Shown here piece after piece: positions 1 through 9,151 of a stretch of DNA of 64,000 nt. A model generated the notes under the pieces. That model did no database searches and was not told where the DNA came from. It saw nothing but the letters and a program-made list of their open reading frames with translations. The translations under genes and the position numbers were made by a program. This DNA is from Membranihabitans maritimus. Lineage in GTDB: Bacteria; Bacteroidota; Bacteroidia; Chitinophagales; Saprospiraceae. The DNA lies in NCBI RefSeq assembly GCF_021729145.1, contig NZ_JAJSLW010000010.1, positions 186,001-250,000 of the forward strand, written 5' to 3'. The first letter of the stretch is position 1. Every line of letters begins with the position of its first letter.

Positions 1-2
1 AG

Positions 3-1202
3 ATCCATCTGGACGGATTGCCACAAGGCTTTGACTATTCCATGGTGTTGCCGGGACAAGGGCATTACTATAATCCCGATTTTCTGGTAGATGGAGAGCG
101 TCAGCGTTTTGAAGGGTATGTAACCGATATTATTACCGAAGAATCCCTGAAATGGTTGAAGGAAGAACGGGATCCTGATAAGCCGTTTTGTTTATTGTAC
201 CACCAAAAGGCACCCCATCGGAACTGGCAACCTGCTCCGGAATATTTGACCCTTTACGATGACAAGGAATTTGATCCGCCATCTAATTTTTTTGATGACT
301 ATTCTGATCGTGGGACTGCGGCAAAGGAGCAGGAAATGCAAGTCGATGGCCATGCAAGGTGGGGACACGATTTCAAGATGTTGGTTGATCCGTCTGGAGA
401 TAGTACAGGGTTTGTCAATGAATTAAAGCGTTTTAATGATAAGCAACGCCAGGACTGGTTGGCAGCGTATACACCCAAAAACGATGCTATGAAGGCAGAG
501 AATTTGGAGGGGAAAGAGTTAGCCAGGTGGAAATTCAACCGGTATATCAAGGATTATTTGCGAACGATTCGATCGGTAGATGATGGTGTAGGTGAAGTTT
601 TGGATTATTTGGACGAAAATGGACTTGCCGAAAACACGATTGTAGTATATACTTCTGACCAGGGGTTTTACCTGGGGGAGCACGGATGGTTTGACAAAAG
701 ATTTATGTATGAAGAATCCTTCAGAACACCTTTGTTAATCCGATATCCCAAAGAGATCAAAGCGGGCACGAAAATTGATAAGTTGGTACAAAATCTGGAT
801 TTTGCCCCTACGTTTCTGGATTATGCAGGTGTAGAAATTCCGGGTGAAATGCAGGGGGAATCCTTCCGTGAATTGGTAGGTGGGACAACGGATGAATGGC
901 GGGATGCCGTTTATTATACCTACTATGAGTACCCTTCGGTACATATGGTGAAGCGGCATTATGGGGTAGCTACCGATCGATACAAGCTTATGCATTTTTA
1001 TTACGATATAGATGAATGGGAAATGTATGACCTGGAGAATGATCCGCAGGAAATGCATAACATCTATGATGATCCTGAATATACTGATGTTCAGGAAATG
1101 TTGCACGAAAAACTGGATTCACTTCGTCAGCACTATGGGGACAGTGATGCGAATGACGAAAGGTTTCTGGAAGAATATCTGGAGCATAGAGCCAACAGGT
1201 AG
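3..1202 (+). CDS. S1-family sulfatase, 5' end missing
   Basis: This is the C-terminal part of a secreted sulfatase that hydrolyses sulfate esters on glycans. The frame is open to the first base of the window, so the true start and the formylglycine motif (C/S-x-P-x-R) lie upstream and cannot be checked. The visible active-site segments are the Lys/His pair in HQKAPHRNW and the metal/sulfate-binding stretch TSDQGFYLGEHGWFDK. The typical sulfatase C-terminal sub-domain with DLENDPQE follows. The HQKAPHRxW pattern resembles the N-acetylglucosamine-6-sulfatase-like S1 subfamilies; this is family-level resemblance and the substrate is unknown. An AraC regulator follows 61 bp downstream on the same strand and may respond to the same glycan. 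Confidence 0.9.
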   Translation: MHLDGLPQGFDYSMVLPGQGHYYNPDFLVDGERQRFEGYVTDIITEESLKWLKEERDPDKPFCLLYHQKAPHRNWQPAPEYLTLYDDKEFDPPSNFFDDYSDRGTAAKEQEMQVDGHARWGHDFKMLVDPSGDSTGFVNELKRFNDKQRQDWLAAYTPKNDAMKAENLEGKELARWKFNRYIKDYLRTIRSVDDGVGEVLDYLDENGLAENTIVVYTSDQGFYLGEHGWFDKRFMYEESFRTPLLIRYPKEIKAGTKIDKLVQNLDFAPTFLDYAGVEIPGEMQGESFRELVGGTTDEWRDAVYYTYYEYPSVHMVKRHYGVATDRYKLMHFYYDIDEWEMYDLENDPQEMHNIYDDPEYTDVQEMLHEKLDSLRQHYGDSDANDERFLEEYLEHRANR

Positions 1203-1263
1203 AATCAAAATTACATACCTGAGATGAATTTTCGGGTACAAGGGATGTAGAAAATTACCGGGT

Positions 1264-2079
1264 ATGGAGGTAAAGCAGAAAATTAGAAAGAACCAAAATT
1301 TTAAAATTTCCCGGTTTAAGGAAAAAATCAAACGGACGAAGCCGCATAAACACGGGGATTATTATGAGTTGATTTACCTGAATGATGGTGAAGGATATCA
1401 TTGGATAGAAACCGAAAAATTTCCCGTATCTCCTCCGGAGGTGTATTTTATGAAACCGGGACAGATGCATTGCTGGCAATTCACCGGCATCCCCAGGGGG
1501 TTTGTCATATTATTTAGAAAGGAATATTTCGATCCAGTAGCGGAAAAAAGTATCTTGGAATTGTTACAGGCCTTGAAAGTGACGGTTCGGACTTCATTGG
1601 CAGAGTTAGATATATTTGATGAGATCTTTAATGAAATACTATCTGAATTTGAGAAGCAGGAAGCATTTTCGGATCATATTATTCATGGGTATTTACGAGC
1701 TTCCTTAGCGAAAATTCTACAAGTTTCTTCCGGGGTGGAGAACACAGTGGAATCTGAAAATTCTTTGTATACGGATTTTTTGTCCCTTCTCTCTATTCGT
1801 TGTCCGGAATTACACAATGTCCGGGATTATGCCCGTCTCCTCCATATTACCCCACAAAACCTGAACGCCGTCTGTAAAAAGAATTCTGTATATAGCGCAA
1901 GCGAACATATCGCCCATCAATTGAACCTGGAAGCAAAAAGATATATACTTCATACGGACAAATCGATTAATGAAATTGCCGACCTTTTGTATTTTAATGA
2001 CAGCTCGTATTTTATCAAATTTTTTAAAAAAAGGGAGGGGTGTACTCCGGGTCAGTTCAGGGAAAGGCATTTTAAATAG
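1264..2079 (+). CDS. AraC-family transcriptional regulator with cupin sensor
   Basis: This 271-residue regulator has an N-terminal cupin-like ligand domain (about residues 20-110, with HKHGDYYELIYL and the MKPGQMHCW strand) and a C-terminal double helix-turn-helix AraC domain (about 170-268). The second HTH ends in the usual NDSSYFIKFFKKREGCTPG pattern with the terminal Pro-x-x-x-R. The family binds DNA directly and is usually tuned by a sugar. It sits directly behind the sulfatase gene and is the only complete one-component regulator in the window, so it may control the upstream sulfatase locus. The effector is unknown. Confidence 0.93.
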   Translation: MEVKQKIRKNQNFKISRFKEKIKRTKPHKHGDYYELIYLNDGEGYHWIETEKFPVSPPEVYFMKPGQMHCWQFTGIPRGFVILFRKEYFDPVAEKSILELLQALKVTVRTSLAELDIFDEIFNEILSEFEKQEAFSDHIIHGYLRASLAKILQVSSGVENTVESENSLYTDFLSLLSIRCPELHNVRDYARLLHITPQNLNAVCKKNSVYSASEHIAHQLNLEAKRYILHTDKSINEIADLLYFNDSSYFIKFFKKREGCTPGQFRERHFK

Positions 2080-2170
2080 CGATTGAAAACGGGAGAAATC
2101 TTAATTGGTTGACACCTATTTGATTGTACTTATGTTGAAGCTAAGAAAGAAAAGGAGTAAATTTTTACGT

Positions 2171-2385
2171 ATGAAAGTAGTAGAAAAGTCTAAAGTTAAT
2201 ACAATTCTTCGTCTATTTGAAAGGTTGTCAAGTTCCGAACAAATTTTTGTGGCGGAAAAGATAGGTGAACAAACTTTTGCGGAAAGATGGAAGAAGATTG
2301 ATAAAGAATTACCAAATGTTAATACTCAGAAGAAAAAATTCTAAAAGAAGCGATCGCCCTACGTCATGAAAAGAAGAAAATTTGA
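2171..2385 (+). pseudogene. antitoxin of a PIN-type toxin pair, frameshifted
   Basis: The ATG at 2171 opens MKVVEKSKVNTILRLFERLS and reads to a TAA at 2342 after the run of six A at 2333-2338. If that run had seven A, the frame would continue as ILKEAIALRHEKKKI and stop at 2383-2385, overlapping the start of the downstream PIN gene. That is the usual coupling of antitoxin and toxin. The short helical sequence, charged tail and position before a PIN gene mark it as the antitoxin. One base appears to have been lost from the homopolymer. The family is not recognised beyond its context. Confidence 0.6.
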
Positions 2386-2816
2386 CATCAAGTAAAAAAG
2401 TCAACATTATTTTAGATACGAATTGGTACGTTAGTGCCTCTCTTAATCAGAGGTCTCGAAGAGTTCTTTATAAATTACTTTCAAATGCTCGTTTAAATAT
2501 AATTTATTGCGAAGAATTGATATCTGAATATGGAAGGGTCATTGTCCGCGGGAAATTTAAGAATCTTATCCTTCCAGGCCAGGTAAAAAGATTTTTGAAT
2601 ATTGTGCTTCCTGAGTTACAATGTGTAATTATTTAAACACCAGTATCCCAAAGTAGAGAGGAGAGTGATAATTATCTTCTATCATTGTGTCTGGATGGCA
2701 ACGCGGATTATCTTATTACCGGTGATCCCGATTTATTAGTAATAAAAAAGTTTAAAGGGACTCAAATAGTAAGAATGAACGATTTTTTGCAATTATTGGA
2801 AGAAGTTTCAGAGTAA
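2382..2816 (+). pseudogene. PIN-domain toxin with in-frame stop
   Basis: From the TTG at 2382 the frame encodes a PIN-domain RNase of the 'putative toxin-antitoxin component, PIN family' kind: a strand with the first acidic residue (NIILDTNWYVSASL), then EELISEYGRV. A TAA at 2634-2636 interrupts it, yet the same frame continues to 2816 with the rest of the domain, including REESDNYLLSLCLDG and DYLITGDPDLLVI. These carry the last conserved acidic residues, so the truncated 84-residue product would lack half of its metal site. There is no frame change, so this is a single nonsense substitution. The paired antitoxin is also broken. The alternative that readthrough gives a full protein is unlikely. 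Confidence 0.8.
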
Positions 2817-3095
2817 TCAAATCCAAAATTGTATAATTATTAAAAGCTGTTTTTAAAAACAAAAGCTTGGATGCGTTAGAACTGAGAGAAAAGCATGGTG
2901 TCGGAAAACAAGATAATTTGGGATATTGATGTTATGAGGATTTTCTTTGATGAATGCCAACTTATCTTTTTCATTGTGAATTTGACTAGATAAAAGAAAA
3001 ACTTACTTTTAAAACCAACCTTTGTTCGCTTCGTTACGTCTTACTTTTTTTAGATGATGCCTTAATGCTAAGTATAAAACAAAAATCTATCCTGT

Positions 3096-3500
3096 ATGAC
3101 AAGGACACTTTTATTGTTAGTTTTTTTTGGCTTATTGACATCCTGTACCCGTAATAAGGATGAAATAAGCCCCGGTCTTGTGGGCAGTTGGAAATTAATT
3201 GAATCATTGGCAGACCCCGGTGACGGCAGTGGAACATACCAGGCTGTAGAAGATGGAAAAATTATAGAATTCACGGCGGATAATACCATAATCTCAAGGG
3301 GAACCTTTTGTTTGCCGGATACTGTGTCGGCTGTACCCCGGGTGGTGGCGACCTATTCGGTGAATGATTCTATCATTATACCGATGGATTGTGAATCAGG
3401 TTGGAATACCCATTTTGAACTAATGGGACCGTATCTTATCCTCAGTAACCCCTATTGTATTGAGCCATGCCTGCAAAAATATGCCAGGATTGATCACTAA
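3096..3500 (+). CDS. small lipocalin-like lipoprotein
   Basis: This is a 134-residue secreted lipoprotein. A hydrophobic signal ends in the lipobox LLTSC (Cys17), followed by a short polar linker and a domain opening GLVGSWKLIE, the pattern that starts many lipocalin-like domains in Bacteroidota. Four cysteines in the second half may form disulfides. Function is unknown. The region before it (2817-3095) holds no convincing gene. It is separated from the downstream TonB-dependent receptor by 244 bp, so the two need not be cotranscribed. Confidence 0.75.
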   Translation: MTRTLLLLVFFGLLTSCTRNKDEISPGLVGSWKLIESLADPGDGSGTYQAVEDGKIIEFTADNTIISRGTFCLPDTVSAVPRVVATYSVNDSIIIPMDCESGWNTHFELMGPYLILSNPYCIEPCLQKYARIDH

Positions 3501-3673
3501 ACACTTACCGATATTGTATTTTGGAATCACTATTCAATATCTGTTTTGAAAGGACATTCCTACTTTTTAATTTTCATATAACTATAATTTTCATTACTAC
3601 CATTTTTGCACTGGTATGTACTATTCATTGAGGACAGGCTCCATTACATTTATGGTTATTAAGAGTTTTTGAT

Positions 3674-3712
3674 GCCGGTGTGTAAGGCAATTGTCATTGA
3701 TTGCACACTGGC
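3674..3712 (+). promoter_or_regulatory. hairpin just upstream of the TonB-dependent receptor gene
   Basis: GCCGGTGTG at 3674-3682 can pair with CACACTGGC at 3704-3712 (eight of nine pairs), with an inner CAAT/ATTG pairing. It ends 32 bases before the receptor ATG and is followed by ATTTCATTTTGAT. It could be a terminator for the lipoprotein gene or a 5'-UTR structure; the sequence alone does not decide. Confidence 0.4.
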
Positions 3713-3744
3713 ACATTTCATTTTGATAAACCATTCGTGCGAGT

Positions 3745-6219
3745 ATGTCTAGATTTTTGTATTTACATGTCATTGTTATTTTCTTATTAGGATCAAATTT
3801 ACAGGCCCAGTCGACTTTGGTTGGAAATCTGATTGATAAAACAGACCAGTCACCTCTTGAATATGCGAGTGTAGTGCTATATCGTGATACGGATAGTGCA
3901 TTGGTTACCGGAACCGTTACAAATGTGGACGGTTATTTTGAATTGACTGGTATTCCAAAAGGGAATTTTTACTTAATGGCCTCTTTTATGGGGTACAATT
4001 CTTATGAGCTCAATAATATATCTTCAGATGGATATTCAAGAATAGATCTGGATAAAATAGCCTTATCAGGAAGTAGTGAAATGTTGGAAGAAATAACCGT
4101 CCGGGGACGGAAATCAACAGCGATTCACAAAATTGACAGGCAGATTTACGGGGCAGATCAATTTGAAAATTCTCGTGGTGGTAGTGCCACAGATGTAATA
4201 CGAAACATTCCATCTATTGCCTTGGACGCCGAAGGGAATATTTCGGTGCGGGGCACAACGGGATTTGTAGTCATGCTCAATGGAAAACCTATTCAGACTT
4301 CTCCGTCGGTTGTTTTAGGCCAATTACCGGCAAATGCCATAAAGAGCGTTGAAATCATTACAGCTCCTTCGGCAAAATTTGATCCGGAAGGGAAGGCAGG
4401 TATCCTGAATATAATTATGGAAGAAGGGGCTGCTGATGGTATGTTTACCCAGGTGAATATTAAATACGGTTTACCTCCAATGGAGCCATACGACAATGCT
4501 GACAGAGCCCAGCGTTATGGAGGAGATGTAGTCTTTAATTATCGAAAAGATCAATGGAATATTTCTGCAGGTGCCAGCTATCAGCGAAATGACCTATCAG
4601 GTAGAAGGGTAGGAGATGTGTATACCAGTATCGATGATGTGATGACGCGCTTTCCTTCTGATGGGGAACGAAGTTTTGATGAAGTGAATTATTCGGGAAG
4701 GTTTACCCTGGGATATAATCCGGATAAGAGCAATTCATTTCAATTGGGATTTTTTGCCGGAAAGAGGTCAAAAGATCGAACTGCCGATATACTATACTAT
4801 AATAATGAAAAAAGTTTTGTTTCATCAGGTGAAAAAATATCCGACTTTCAATACTACAATGAAAATTTAAGGATACGTCGTGGAGATTTTGTACTTGGGA
4901 GCCTGGACTATAGTCATACTTTTGCCGACCAATCGTTACTTTCGGTTTCAGGGTTGTATGAATATACCTTATTAGGTGGTCCCACGACGAATCGTAATTT
5001 GCATTGGCCGTCCACAGAACAAATTATTCAGGATGAATATAATACTAATGACAATCCCCTGAACGGTGCGAGATTATCAATTGATTATGCAATGGCACCA
5101 TTTTCGTGGGGACAATTTGAATGGGGATACCAATTCCGAAATCTTGACCACACCGGGGATTTTGTCTATGAGAGAAAGAACAACCAGACGGGGGAATTTG
5201 AACTGGTACCTGAATTTTCAAGTGAGGTGGATTTGAAACGTAGTATTCATGCTGCTTATGGTCTATTTACCGGTGAATCTGGAAAATGGGCCTATGGTTT
5301 GGGGTTGAGAATTGAGGTGATGGACCGTTCTCTTCGGTTAGAGGATAAAAAGGGACTGATTGATACTTTTTACAACTACGACTTCATCAAGCCTTTTCCT
5401 TCCGCCAATATTCAATATACCGTAAATGATCATGTCAAGGTAAAGGCTGCTTATAGTAAACGTGTCCAGCGAACAACTACTTTTAAGATGAACCCCTTTC
5501 CGGAAAGGGAGCACTCGGAAACACTGGAACAAGGCGATCCAAATTTAAGGCCGGAGTTTATAGATATTATTGAAGCGGGTATAGTCGGGTTTTATGGAGA
5601 TCATTCTTCTTATGCCAATGTGTATTATCGTTCAACAGATAATCTGATTAACAGGGTAAATAATGTGTATCATGACACGATACTTAATCGTATTTACTCC
5701 AATGTAGGAAATGGGAGTGCATGGGGGATGGAAATTGGAAATGAATGGAACCTCAGTGAAAAGCTCAATGTTTTTGCCGGGGGGAATCTTTACAAATATA
5801 CGATTGAAGGAACTTTTGACAATCTCCCTGTAAATACGTCGAGTTGGGTCCATTCTGTCAACATCAATATTGGATATGATATCTCCGATACATGGAGTTT
5901 GCAGGCGAATTTGAATTATTTATCAGACCGAAATACGGCTCAGGGTGTGGATTCTGAGTTTTATTCACCGAACTTGACCTTGCGAAAATCATTTTTGGAT
6001 AATCGCCTGGTCGTTACAGCTCAATGGCAAAATATTGATATGGGGCTTTTAAGTACCAATGAACAAAGGATCACTACATGGCGAACGGGAGCGTTCTATA
6101 CGACAACGAATTATATCTATGAAGTAGATATGATTTCTCTTAACCTAAGCTATTCCTTTAATTCCAGGAAAAATGAATCCAAATTTATAGAAAGTGAATT
6201 TGGAAGAAATGAATTTTGA
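3745..6219 (+). CDS. TonB-dependent outer-membrane receptor
   Basis: This 824-residue outer-membrane protein starts with a signal peptide ending near LQAQ (residue 22). A carboxypeptidase-regulatory-like beta-sandwich follows (about 25-105; ends in GYNSYELNNI), then a plug domain (about 120-230, with the RGTTGFVVMLNGKPIQ strand) and a long beta-barrel of the OMP_b-brl_3 kind. It lacks the SusC signature and no SusD follows, so it probably imports a metal chelate, peptide or small oligomer rather than acting in a SusCD pair. It is complete, with no internal stop. The ECF sigma gene further downstream is on the opposite strand, so coupling between the two is not implied. Confidence 0.92.
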   Translation: MSRFLYLHVIVIFLLGSNLQAQSTLVGNLIDKTDQSPLEYASVVLYRDTDSALVTGTVTNVDGYFELTGIPKGNFYLMASFMGYNSYELNNISSDGYSRIDLDKIALSGSSEMLEEITVRGRKSTAIHKIDRQIYGADQFENSRGGSATDVIRNIPSIALDAEGNISVRGTTGFVVMLNGKPIQTSPSVVLGQLPANAIKSVEIITAPSAKFDPEGKAGILNIIMEEGAADGMFTQVNIKYGLPPMEPYDNADRAQRYGGDVVFNYRKDQWNISAGASYQRNDLSGRRVGDVYTSIDDVMTRFPSDGERSFDEVNYSGRFTLGYNPDKSNSFQLGFFAGKRSKDRTADILYYNNEKSFVSSGEKISDFQYYNENLRIRRGDFVLGSLDYSHTFADQSLLSVSGLYEYTLLGGPTTNRNLHWPSTEQIIQDEYNTNDNPLNGARLSIDYAMAPFSWGQFEWGYQFRNLDHTGDFVYERKNNQTGEFELVPEFSSEVDLKRSIHAAYGLFTGESGKWAYGLGLRIEVMDRSLRLEDKKGLIDTFYNYDFIKPFPSANIQYTVNDHVKVKAAYSKRVQRTTTFKMNPFPEREHSETLEQGDPNLRPEFIDIIEAGIVGFYGDHSSYANVYYRSTDNLINRVNNVYHDTILNRIYSNVGNGSAWGMEIGNEWNLSEKLNVFAGGNLYKYTIEGTFDNLPVNTSSWVHSVNINIGYDISDTWSLQANLNYLSDRNTAQGVDSEFYSPNLTLRKSFLDNRLVVTAQWQNIDMGLLSTNEQRITTWRTGAFYTTTNYIYEVDMISLNLSYSFNSRKNESKFIESEFGRNEF

Positions 6220-6239
6220 TCCGTTTAATTCATGTCAAT

Positions 6240-6499
6240 CCCGCCACTAAGTGACCTCCCAATGGTCTTAAGTAACGTGAGCTCGACAAATAATTGATTC
6301 TGTCATTATTTTTACGAAAAATGCAATGCCCAAGGCATCACCTTGTGGAAATCAATGCCAGAATCGACGTTTTACCTTGATTTCCACCCTGGGTTGGCAC
6401 CCAGGGTTAATTATATTTCGCTCCTTCAGAGCTCTTTTTTCTCTGTCGAACTCACGTTAAGTAAGGATTGTTACCAGATGGACAGCCCGCCACTAAGTG
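6240..6499. repeat. structured non-coding element with nested inverted repeats
   Basis: The gap 6220-6717 contains no gene but a layered structure. A 14-base direct repeat CCCGCCACTAAGTG lies at 6240-6253 and 6486-6499. An imperfect inverted repeat (about 18 of 21) pairs 6267-6287 with 6445-6466. TGGAAATCAA is inverted as TTGATTTCCA. A perfect 8-bp stem with a TGGC loop lies at 6387-6406. This looks like a small non-autonomous mobile or palindromic intergenic element. It also separates the convergent receptor and sigma genes and may end both transcripts. Confidence 0.6.
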
Positions 6500-6717
6500 G
6501 TCCGTAGGGCAGATATCGCAGACTCCCCTGAGGAGGGCAGGTTTTCGCAGAAACGGAATGATTATTTGCGCTAATCAGAGTAGATCAGCGGGAAATAATT
6601 GGAATCTAATTCGTTTTATCTCTTTACTTCATTGCATCGAGTGATCCCCACGGGAAAGTCCTTTGGGGGATTAATGACAATATGTTTTTATAAGTATTTG
6701 ATGTTCAATATGATATG

Positions 6718-7338
6718 TCAGGGCTGAGATTGTAGGATTAGAATTATAAAGGAGACTAAAAGCAGATAGGAAAGGATGATATCGTGTTCATTTTTCATCT
6801 GCTTTTTCACAAAACGTATGGCTTCATATAATTGCTTTTTTACCCCGGATTTGGAAATTTTTAATGCGCCTGCTATTTCATCCAATTCCATGTTCATCTG
6901 GGTGCGCATTTTGAAAATTCTCTTTCGCTGCGGGGTAAGTTTCTCGATAATGTTTTGGGCAGAGGCGTAATACTCCTGAAAAACCAATTCCTGATGGGAA
7001 GATTCTATTTTTGACTTGACGGAAAGTTCATTTTGGGCTTCATGGACCTGTCGGCGTTTTCTATATATTTCGAAAGTATGGTTTTTAGCCATTTGAAACA
7101 AGTAGGATCGGAAATTCCTTACCGTTCGCAATTTTTCTTTTTTAATCCAGATTGCCAAAAATATATCTTGGACTACCTCTTCGGCATCGCTGCGGTTGAA
7201 GTCCACAAACGGTAAAATAAACCTAAAAAGCGAATCGGTATAATCATCGTAGATTAATGCATAGGCATCTCTATTCCCATTCGCTACTTTTTCCAATAGA
7301 ATGCTTTCACAATCTTTATTTGGTCCACCTTCTTCCAT
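6718..7338 (-). CDS. ECF RNA polymerase sigma factor with C-terminal hydrophobic tail
   Basis: This 206-residue ECF sigma factor has region 2 at about residues 25-90 (DAEEVVQDIFLAIW) and region 4 at about 133-185 (LTPQRKRIFKMRTQM and the HTH ELDEIAGALKISKSGVKKQL). After region 4 comes DIILSYLLLVSFIILIL, a stretch long enough to cross the membrane, which most ECF factors of this class lack in so pronounced a form. No FecR anti-sigma lies next to it. It sits on the same strand as, and downstream of, the GH106/SusC/SusD locus, about 270 bp beyond the lyase pseudogene. A pair of 10-bp-spaced GTTTCCT repeats lies upstream of its start. Confidence 0.92.
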   Translation of the reverse strand: MEEGGPNKDCESILLEKVANGNRDAYALIYDDYTDSLFRFILPFVDFNRSDAEEVVQDIFLAIWIKKEKLRTVRNFRSYLFQMAKNHTFEIYRKRRQVHEAQNELSVKSKIESSHQELVFQEYYASAQNIIEKLTPQRKRIFKMRTQMNMELDEIAGALKISKSGVKKQLYEAIRFVKKQMKNEHDIILSYLLLVSFIILILQSQP

Positions 7339-7450
7339 TATTCATCCTTATTAATTATCTCATCTATATATTCAAATGATCAATTATTATGTTGTGGTGA
7401 TATATTGCAAAACCCAATTAGGTTAAAGATAGTAATAGTAGAATTAATTA

Positions 7451-7467
7451 GTTTCCTATGGTTTCCT
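7451..7467. promoter_or_regulatory. GTTTCCT direct repeat, 10-bp period, upstream of sigma gene
   Basis: GTTTCCT occurs at 7451-7457 and again at 7461-7467, one helical turn apart, 113 bases before the sigma start. The flank GAATTAATTA just before it resembles the flank of a related site at 14281-14310. A near-identical pair lies at 39699-39716. Direct repeats one turn apart suit AraC- or response-regulator-type binding; the cognate protein is unknown. Confidence 0.4.
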
Positions 7468-7604
7468 GTATCGACCATCAGGTGACCTGGGAGATGGATG
7501 CTTATCCTTGGTAAAATTTACAGGTTCCCGTAGGATTATGGAATTAGTGGTAATCCTGTGGGGGGCAGGGTTGATTGCAATTGGCGATTCCGATAGAATG
7601 CATA

Positions 7605-8851
7605 TTACGGCAGGACTACACCATAGATATTGCTTTTGCCGTCAAAATCGGCTCTGAAAATAACCCATTTTCCATCTGGGCTGAAATGCACATTGGGTTC
7701 CAGGTCGTAGTTGTGGTTTTTCATATTGACCAGTTTATGCGATTGCAATTGGTTCCCTTTAGGGATAAATAAATAAATCCACATTCCGTCTTTGGCGTTA
7801 GCGACCTGCGAAGGATCGCCACCATCACCGCAGAATAATTGCTGGCTCGGTGGTATATTATAGTGGATTGACCATTCATTTCTCTTTATTGTATACTTTT
7901 TGGTGGTGCCATCCTCAACGTTTGTTCCTGCCAGATAAAAGGATTTTCCCCTTGGTTGTTGAAGATCAAACCAGATGGTCTTTCCGTCCCTGCTAAAGAA
8001 TTCGTGACCGGCAATTTCCATATCCATAGTTCGATGGTGCATTAGTTGGGTTTCTCCGGTAGGAATATCGATGGTCCAGATACGGTCAACTTTATGCCAC
8101 GGCCCCTCGTGACAAAACATCAGAAGATCGGGGTCTTTTGGGGAAAACTGCACATGACCCAACCAGGTATTTTCCGTGTGTATTTTATCCAGTTGATCGG
8201 TTTCCAGGGTAATGGTAAATAGGGTATGTGGGAGTTTGGCTTCGAATATCCTTTCAAAGAACTGACTTTTTGTGGATATTTTCGAAGGAGTTCCCTTTTT
8301 TCTTTACCGCTGTATACTCCTGCGAGTTTAGTGCCATCTGCATTTAGGGTAGTAATACTGGCTTTGAAGTTTTCCGGGAATACGAATTCCAACTGGGTTT
8401 TTTGGTTATCTATTGATACAGAGTACACACTATCCAGACTTTGGAAGTAAACCTTCCTGCGTTTTGCATCAACGATTTCTCCGAAAATAGGATTTGTATG
8501 GTTTGTTATCCGGATGGTTTCTTTTGTTGATAAATTGACTGTGAAAAGTTGGTGCCCATTATCTGTGGAACCATAAAAAACCATTAAATCCCCACTGCCG
8601 GATTTGGCAGGTATGAAAGGGTTATTGTGAAAATAAAAACTTCTATTGTCTCCCCGTTTGTCAGTTAGTTTTACAATTCTGTTCCCGGTTTTATTGTCGA
8701 TCCAGGATTCCGGTATAGGTGATTTTTTACCTGTTTCCAATGTCGTCCAATCATTAGATGAGGTCACTTTTTGTGAGAAGGATGGATTGGTCATCATTAC
8801 CATAAAGTAGATGATATTTATAAAAAGGGAAGTCTTTATATTTTTCAGCAT
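7605..8851 (-). pseudogene. PL22-like oligogalacturonate lyase, one frameshift
   Basis: Two overlapping frames form one protein of about 415 residues. The first half (from the ATG at 8851) has a signal peptide (ends NPSFSQ) and a beta-propeller start with PESWIDNKTGNRIVKLTD. The second half carries HVQFSPKDPDLLMFCHEGPW, DRIWTIDIPTGE, HEFFSRDGKTIWFDLQ and a C-terminal blade with HFSPDGKWVIFRADFDG, as in oligogalacturonate lyases (beta-elimination of unsaturated pectin oligomers). The frames switch near 8257-8270. Adding one A to the A5 run there would join them as KYPQKSQFFERIFEAK. It lies downstream of SusD in the GH106 locus. Either a real one-base loss or an assembly error. Confidence 0.72.
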
Positions 8852-8969
8852 AGCGTATGTACGAAGGAATAGTGAATCGATCATTTTTGAAAATTTATTA
8901 AAAACAGTGGAAGAAACTTGCTGTCTCTTCCACTTGAATTCAATGAGAAATAATAGTGGTTTTTATATA

Positions 8970-9133
8970 TATACCCGAGCCGATTTAATTTGACCAATTT
9001 CTGCGAGGAAAAATCGCCGCTTACTTCATCGAAAATACTTGCCGTAGTTACGACTATGTCTCCGTTTTTCTCTTCGATATCGACGATTTTTCCCACCACA
9101 TCAAACTAGTCAAACCAAAACGTCCCGGGTATA
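8970..9133. repeat. MITE-like palindromic element, copy 1
   Basis: This 164-bp element has terminal inverted repeats of about 26 bp (20 of 26 matching). The left end begins TATACCCGAG and the right end finishes CCCGGGTATA. Inside, GGAAAAATCG pairs with CGATTTTTCC, so the whole unit can fold into a long hairpin. The last 25 bases are identical to those of the copy ending at 31368, and CTTCATCGAAAATAC is also shared. It begins 19 bp after the SusD stop, between SusD and the lyase pseudogene. An apparent open frame across it has no protein support. Confidence 0.7.
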
Positions 9134-9151
9134 GTTGTCCTTTAATAGTGA

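Noticed and set aside
1891-1903. TATAGCGCAAGCG, identical to the left part of the 14160-14183 palindrome
   Set aside because: Inside the AraC coding sequence with no inverse partner; taken as coincidence.
2840-2866. TGTTTTTAAAAACA palindrome as a terminator after the PIN remnant
   Set aside because: The stem is only A and T and there is no GC-rich part, so termination is doubtful.
8881-9099. A 72-codon minus-strand frame between SusD and the lyase pseudogene
   Set aside because: It lies almost entirely within the palindromic element, whose second copy at 31207-31368 does not keep the frame.
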